Positions 60,442 through 64,000 of a stretch of DNA of 64,000 nt are shown here, piece by piece (the stretch's first letter is position 1; each line of letters starts with the position of its first letter). Both the position numbers and the translations under genes were made by a program. The stretch is taken from the NCBI GenBank assembly GCA_002786065.1, contig NHNY01000013.1, positions 124,001-188,000 on the forward strand, written 5' to 3'. Source of the stretch: Microcyclospora pomicola (taxonomy: Eukaryota; Ascomycota; Dothideomycetes; Capnodiales). Under the pieces are notes generated by a model. The model had not been told where the DNA came from, made no database searches, and saw only the letters and a list, made by a program, of their open reading frames with translations.

Positions 60442-62253
60442 ATGCCACGTCCAATCTCGAGCGGCGGCAAGAAACACTTCTCGTCAAGAAACATCGGTCC
60501 TTCAGCACGTGCTCGGAAACGCAGTGGCGTCCTTTTTCCGCATCGCTCGAGAATGGCGACTTCTTCCAACACCGCTGCGGCGAGCACGAATTCGGGTGGA
60601 TTGGAAGAGGACTTCGAACGCAGGGCGAGAGTTACTGAGTTATCGTCTTCTTCTAATGAGGATGTCGAGGAAGACGAAGAGGGAAATGAACACCATGCTA
60701 TGCCTGGTGTCCCTCTACCTGGAGACTACTCTGCTACCATCGCTGGACATGAAGCCAGAAACCTCCCGCCGTGGATGCAAGCGTCGACCGTGGCGCTCTT
60801 TCACGACGACAGCCTGCCGACTACATCCTCTGAAGCGCAGAGGAAAGTCATGCTGCAATGCCTCCCGCTGCTGACCGGCGAAGATACCCAAGGACTCCCC
60901 ATCAACAGCTATGGGCTACCACACCTCCTCCGCGCGAAGCATGCGCGCTTTCTGCACTCGACGCTGGAAAGCTTGCCGGCGCCCTACGTCCTCATCGACG
61001 CCAGTCGGCCCTGGTTCTTCTACTGGGCCATGGCGGGGCTGGCGTCGCTGGGCGAAGACGTCTCCGTGTACCGCACGCGGCTGATGGAGACGGTGGCGCC
61101 GCTGCAGAACGTGACGGGCGGGTTCGGCGGCGGCCACGGGCAGCTCAGTCACTGCGCAGCGACGTACGCGACGATCCTGGCGCTCGCCTGTGTGGATGGG
61201 TTGGATCTCGTGGACCGAGCGGCAATGTGGCATTGGCTCGGCACAGTCAAGCAAGCCGACGGCGGGTTCTGCATGGCCGTCGGCGCCGAAGAAGACATCA
61301 GGGGCGCCTACTGCGCCATGACCATCCTCGCCTTGCTCAACCTCCCGCTCACCCTGCCACCCAACTGTGCTGCTCGCGCCGCGGGCCTCGACACCTTCAT
61401 CGACGGCCTCGGCGACTGGGTCGGCCGCTGCCAGACGTTCGAGGGCGGCATCGCCGGCGCCCCATCGAACGAAGAACACGGCGCCTACGCCTTCTGCGCC
61501 CTGGCTTGTCTAGCCATCCTCGACGCCCCGCACCAAAGCATCCCTCGATACCTCGACCTGCCCGCTCTGATCCGCTGCCTGAGCAGTTTACAGACGACGC
61601 CAGAAGGCGGCTACGCCGGCCGCCACAACAAGCTCGTAGACGCATGCTACAGCCACTGGGTGGGCGGGTGCTGGGCCTTGATCGACGCGGCGCTGGCTGG
61701 GCGCGATACAGCTCCCACCTCTTCCGCCAACCCGAACCCATCAACAAAATCGTCACCCATACATCCCCTCTGGAACCGCCCCGCCCTGATCCGCTACCTG
61801 CTCACCTGCGCGCAGAACCGCCGCGGCGGCATGCGCGACAAACCCTCCACCCGCCCCGACGGCTACCACACCTGCTACTCGCTCGCGGGCCTGAGCGCCG
61901 CGCAGAACCACTACGTCTACCACGATCCCGGGACATTACCGTCGCCACCGCCACCATCCTCGAAGAATAAGATCGATGAGCTCAACGAGCTCAACGAAGC
62001 AAAACATGATCCATTGCAAGCGCGATCCCTCCCTGCACCATTCAACTGGACCGCACACGCCGCGTCGGAGTCTGAGCGCGCGGACGGAGGCTTCGAAGCC
62101 GTTGATGCGGTCGGGTTCGTGCATCCTGTGTTCGTCATTCCGATGGAGTCGGTGCAGAGGGCAAGGGTGAAATTCGAGGGGAAAGGGGTGGGGTTCGGGC
62201 TAGAGATGGGAAAGGAGAGCAACAGAGAGAGGCAGTTTGGGACCGCTAGATGA
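60442..62253 (+). CDS. RAM1: Protein farnesyltransferase beta subunit (Ram1-like)
   Basis: The beta subunit, with an alpha subunit encoded elsewhere, transfers farnesyl from farnesyl diphosphate to CaaX cysteines of Ras, mating pheromones and other proteins. This single open frame encodes 603 residues from the ATG at 60442; a second in-frame ATG at 60553 (MATSSNTAAAS) is an equally plausible start. The alpha-alpha barrel repeats are visible: RPWFFYWAMAGLASLG, GGFGGGHGQLSHCAATYATI, DGGFCMAVGAEEDIRGAYCA, FEGGIAGAPSNEEHGAYAFC and EGGYAGRHNKLVDACYSHWV. The zinc ligands are present: Asp and Cys in LVDACYSHWVGG and His in GYHTCYSLAGLS. The C-terminal 120 residues after the barrel are longer than in yeast and include Pro/Ser-rich inserts. 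The first ~70 residues are acidic and disordered. Confidence 0.96.
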   Translation: MPRPISSGGKKHFSSRNIGPSARARKRSGVLFPHRSRMATSSNTAAASTNSGGLEEDFERRARVTELSSSSNEDVEEDEEGNEHHAMPGVPLPGDYSATIAGHEARNLPPWMQASTVALFHDDSLPTTSSEAQRKVMLQCLPLLTGEDTQGLPINSYGLPHLLRAKHARFLHSTLESLPAPYVLIDASRPWFFYWAMAGLASLGEDVSVYRTRLMETVAPLQNVTGGFGGGHGQLSHCAATYATILALACVDGLDLVDRAAMWHWLGTVKQADGGFCMAVGAEEDIRGAYCAMTILALLNLPLTLPPNCAARAAGLDTFIDGLGDWVGRCQTFEGGIAGAPSNEEHGAYAFCALACLAILDAPHQSIPRYLDLPALIRCLSSLQTTPEGGYAGRHNKLVDACYSHWVGGCWALIDAALAGRDTAPTSSANPNPSTKSSPIHPLWNRPALIRYLLTCAQNRRGGMRDKPSTRPDGYHTCYSLAGLSAAQNHYVYHDPGTLPSPPPPSSKNKIDELNELNEAKHDPLQARSLPAPFNWTAHAASESERADGGFEAVDAVGFVHPVFVIPMESVQRARVKFEGKGVGFGLEMGKESNRERQFGTAR

Positions 62254-62731
62254 AGGGGATGTGGATGAGATGTGCTTAGCGTAGGGGGAGCCGTAGAGCG
62301 GGAATGGCAGATCATAGGCAGAAAGGATTAAAGATGCCATAGCGTTCTGGATAGGAGGTGATGGGTAGATCCAGACTCTTACGAAGAAGCACGCGAATCA
62401 ATCACTTGACACCGTGACTCGACTCATCTTGACCAGATCATATACACGTTCTTCCTGACGTATCACCTGAGTGCCAAAAAGAACTTTTCGAGGAAACGTC
62501 TACACGCATTCACAATTCTCATTGGAAGAAGAACAAGGATAATGAATGCTTCGCTACGCTAAAACAAGCGGCGTTTGCTTCTAAATTCATCGGAGCAAAG
62601 AGGAAGATTCTAGACAGGACACATGAAAAAGGAAAACCTAAGTATTTAGACAGTTTCTCGGTGACTGGAGCACCCATTATGCTAGTACACAGCACGCCTT
62701 TCATCGAAGTGGTTCAATGTACGGTAAGTCA
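62254..62731. other. Convergent intergenic region
   Basis: This 478-bp spacer lies between the ends of the farnesyltransferase gene (+) and the Yme1 gene (-). No gene is seen. Confidence 0.45.
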
Positions 62732-64000
62732 TCACCCCGTCACCGCACCACCAGGACTTCCGCTACTGCCCGGCGTGCCGGGGGCGCCGAAGCCGGTATG
62801 GCCTGGCAAGGGAAGCTGCGGCGTGGGCGGCAGCATCGAGTCGGGAAATTTGATGGGCGCGGCGGGGTCAACTTTGAGCTTATCGGGCAGCTTCTCGCCA
62901 CGGACGACGCGCTCCATCTCATCGCGGTCGAGCGTCTCGTATTCGACCAACGCGGTGGCCAGGCGGTCGAGTTCCGTGCGGCGCTCCGTGAGCAGCTTCA
63001 TGGCGCGCTCGCGGCCCTCTTCGACGAGCCGCCGCACTTCCGACTCGATGTCTTGTTTGGTTTGGGAGCTGAGGTTCTTGTAGTCGGTGGCGAGGTCGAC
63101 GTTGCCGAGTTTGTCCGACATACCGGCCTGGGCGGCCATGTGGAAGGCTGTCCGGGTGGCATTCTGGATGTCGGAACTCGCACCTGTCGAGACGTTCTCC
63201 GCTCCATAGATGATCTCTTCGGCGACTTTCCCGCCCATCGAGACGTCAATGCTGGCGAGAAGCTCCTTTTTGGTTTCGGATACCTTGTCGAGCTCGGGAA
63301 GCATAGAGGTGTGTCCAAGAGAATGACCGCGTGGCATGATAGTGGCTTTGTAAAGTGGTGTCGCGCCCTCGGTGAACATAGCAACGAGTGCGTGTCCGCC
63401 TTCATGGTAGGCTGTGGAGATCTTGTCCTTTTCTTGAATCACAGCACTGCGTCGTTCAGCTCCCATAATGATCTTGTCCTTCGCCCAGTTCAGATCTTGC
63501 AGTGCGACTTTCGTGGCGCGGTTCTTCGATGCACGAACGGCGGCCTGGTTCACGACAGATTCCAGTTCAGCACCCGAAAAGCCGATGCAGCCTCTTGCGA
63601 TGATGGCAGGGTCGACGTTGGCGTCCGTTCGGATGTTACGAAGGAAATGCTTGAGGATGGCAATTCGACCGCGAACATCCGGAAGTGGCACCACCACGTT
63701 GCGATCGAATCGTCCTGGACGAGTGAGGGCTTTGTCAAGCGATTGAGGAAAGTTGGTGGCTCCGATGACAATCACGCCGGAGTTTTGGTCGAATCCGTCC
63801 AATTCAGTAAGAAGTTGATTGAGGGTCTGCTTCGCGTATGCGGCGTCGCGCTCTTGACGTTTGCTTCCGATGGCGTCGAGTTCGTCAATGAACACAATAG
63901 CCGGACTCTTCCCACGAGCGTTGCTGAAAAGATCGCGCACACGTTTTGCGCCCACACCGACAAATACTTCGTCAAACTCGGAGCCAGACATGTAGAAGAA
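62732..64000 (-). CDS. YME1: Mitochondrial i-AAA protease Yme1, C-terminal part (5' end off the window)
   Basis: Yme1 is the inner-membrane AAA metalloprotease facing the intermembrane space. It degrades misfolded and short-lived membrane proteins. The visible 422 codons on the minus strand hold most of the AAA module and the whole protease domain. The AAA part shows FFYMSGSEFDEVFVGVGAKR, Walker B (SPAIVFIDELDAIGSKR), GATNFPQSLDKALTRPGRFD (second region of homology) and the arginine finger. The protease has the zinc site ISTAYHEGGHALVAM (HExGH) and the third ligand region TGASSDIQNATRTAFHMA. A C-terminal Pro/Gly-rich tail (PPTPQLPLPGHTGFGAPGTP) ends at 62732. The i-AAA rather than m-AAA assignment rests on the family-typical linker and tail and is likely but not certain. 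Walker A, the transmembrane helix and the presequence lie beyond base 64000. Confidence 0.94.
   Translation of the reverse strand, partial: FFYMSGSEFDEVFVGVGAKRVRDLFSNARGKSPAIVFIDELDAIGSKRQERDAAYAKQTLNQLLTELDGFDQNSGVIVIGATNFPQSLDKALTRPGRFDRNVVVPLPDVRGRIAILKHFLRNIRTDANVDPAIIARGCIGFSGAELESVVNQAAVRASKNRATKVALQDLNWAKDKIIMGAERRSAVIQEKDKISTAYHEGGHALVAMFTEGATPLYKATIMPRGHSLGHTSMLPELDKVSETKKELLASIDVSMGGKVAEEIIYGAENVSTGASSDIQNATRTAFHMAAQAGMSDKLGNVDLATDYKNLSSQTKQDIESEVRRLVEEGRERAMKLLTERRTELDRLATALVEYETLDRDEMERVVRGEKLPDKLKVDPAAPIKFPDSMLPPTPQLPLPGHTGFGAPGTPGSSGSPGGAVTG

Noticed and set aside
60858-61970. 370-codon frame overlapping the farnesyltransferase beta gene in another frame
   Set aside because: The main frame carries all family motifs. 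The overlap reads as Arg/Pro/His-rich and arises from GC-rich codon bias.
1-64000. Transposons, LINE/SINE copies and virus-derived elements
   Set aside because: I looked for long terminal or inverted repeats, transposase and reverse-transcriptase motifs and saw none I could support.

Overview
The window looks like chromosomal DNA of a filamentous ascomycete (Pezizomycotina; Dothideomycetes is my best guess, which is inference). The grounds are many short GT-AG introns (about 48-109 nt), compact genes on both strands with no operons, and a typical fungal gene set: ascomycete epsin, Argonaute, the GH72 and GH81 glucan families, a GT32 mannosyltransferase, and Fmc1. I built gene models by reading splice sites so that conserved family motifs stayed in frame. 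I found 24 protein genes or gene remnants. I saw no tRNA or rRNA gene, no CRISPR array, and no open reading frame resembling a transposase, reverse transcriptase or virus.

Layout. 0-3.5 kb: 3' end of a short-chain dehydrogenase, then a decayed GH72 glucanosyltransferase relative. 3.5-9 kb: epsin (+), mitochondrial ribosomal protein uS7m (-), AKR7-like aldo-keto reductase (+). 9.6-16.5 kb: a possible surface-glycan group made of a type II membrane protein of unknown function (-), an acyltransferase-3 membrane protein (-) and an OCH1-like GT32 (+). 18.4-22 kb: a double-hotdog acyl-CoA thioesterase and a cyclase-family hydrolase (both +). 22.3-32.1 kb: four minus-strand genes: a coiled-coil protein with an N-myristoylation-type start, V-ATPase subunit a, an epoxide-hydrolase-like alpha/beta hydrolase and a CM1-type coiled-coil protein. 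34.8-41.5 kb: a rhomboid-like (Dsc2/UBAC2-like) protein (-), Aha1 (+), then Fmc1 (-) and an EngB-type GTPase (+) back to back. 42.2-45.3 kb: Argonaute (-). 48.5-64 kb: GH81 glucanase (+), a small unknown gene (+), an AVT-type transporter (+), an F-box-like protein (+), a HAD phosphatase (+), the farnesyltransferase beta subunit (+), and the C-terminal two thirds of the i-AAA protease Yme1 (-), which runs off the right edge.

How the genes relate. Most are independent housekeeping genes. Mitochondrial biogenesis is well represented (uS7m, Fmc1, EngB-type GTPase, Yme1). Membrane traffic and vacuolar functions are also present (epsin, V-ATPase a, AVT-type transporter, rhomboid-like Dsc2). Cell-wall and glycan genes are scattered (GH72 remnant, GT32, acyltransferase, GH81). 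Seven intergenic stretches exceed 1 kb, the longest about 3.25 kb upstream of Argonaute; I could not read a gene in any of them. I did not find a clearly new multi-gene system. The leads I rate highest are the 9.6-16.5 kb glycan group, the paired HGDAY motifs between dibasic sites in the GH81 tail, and the decayed GH72 gene.
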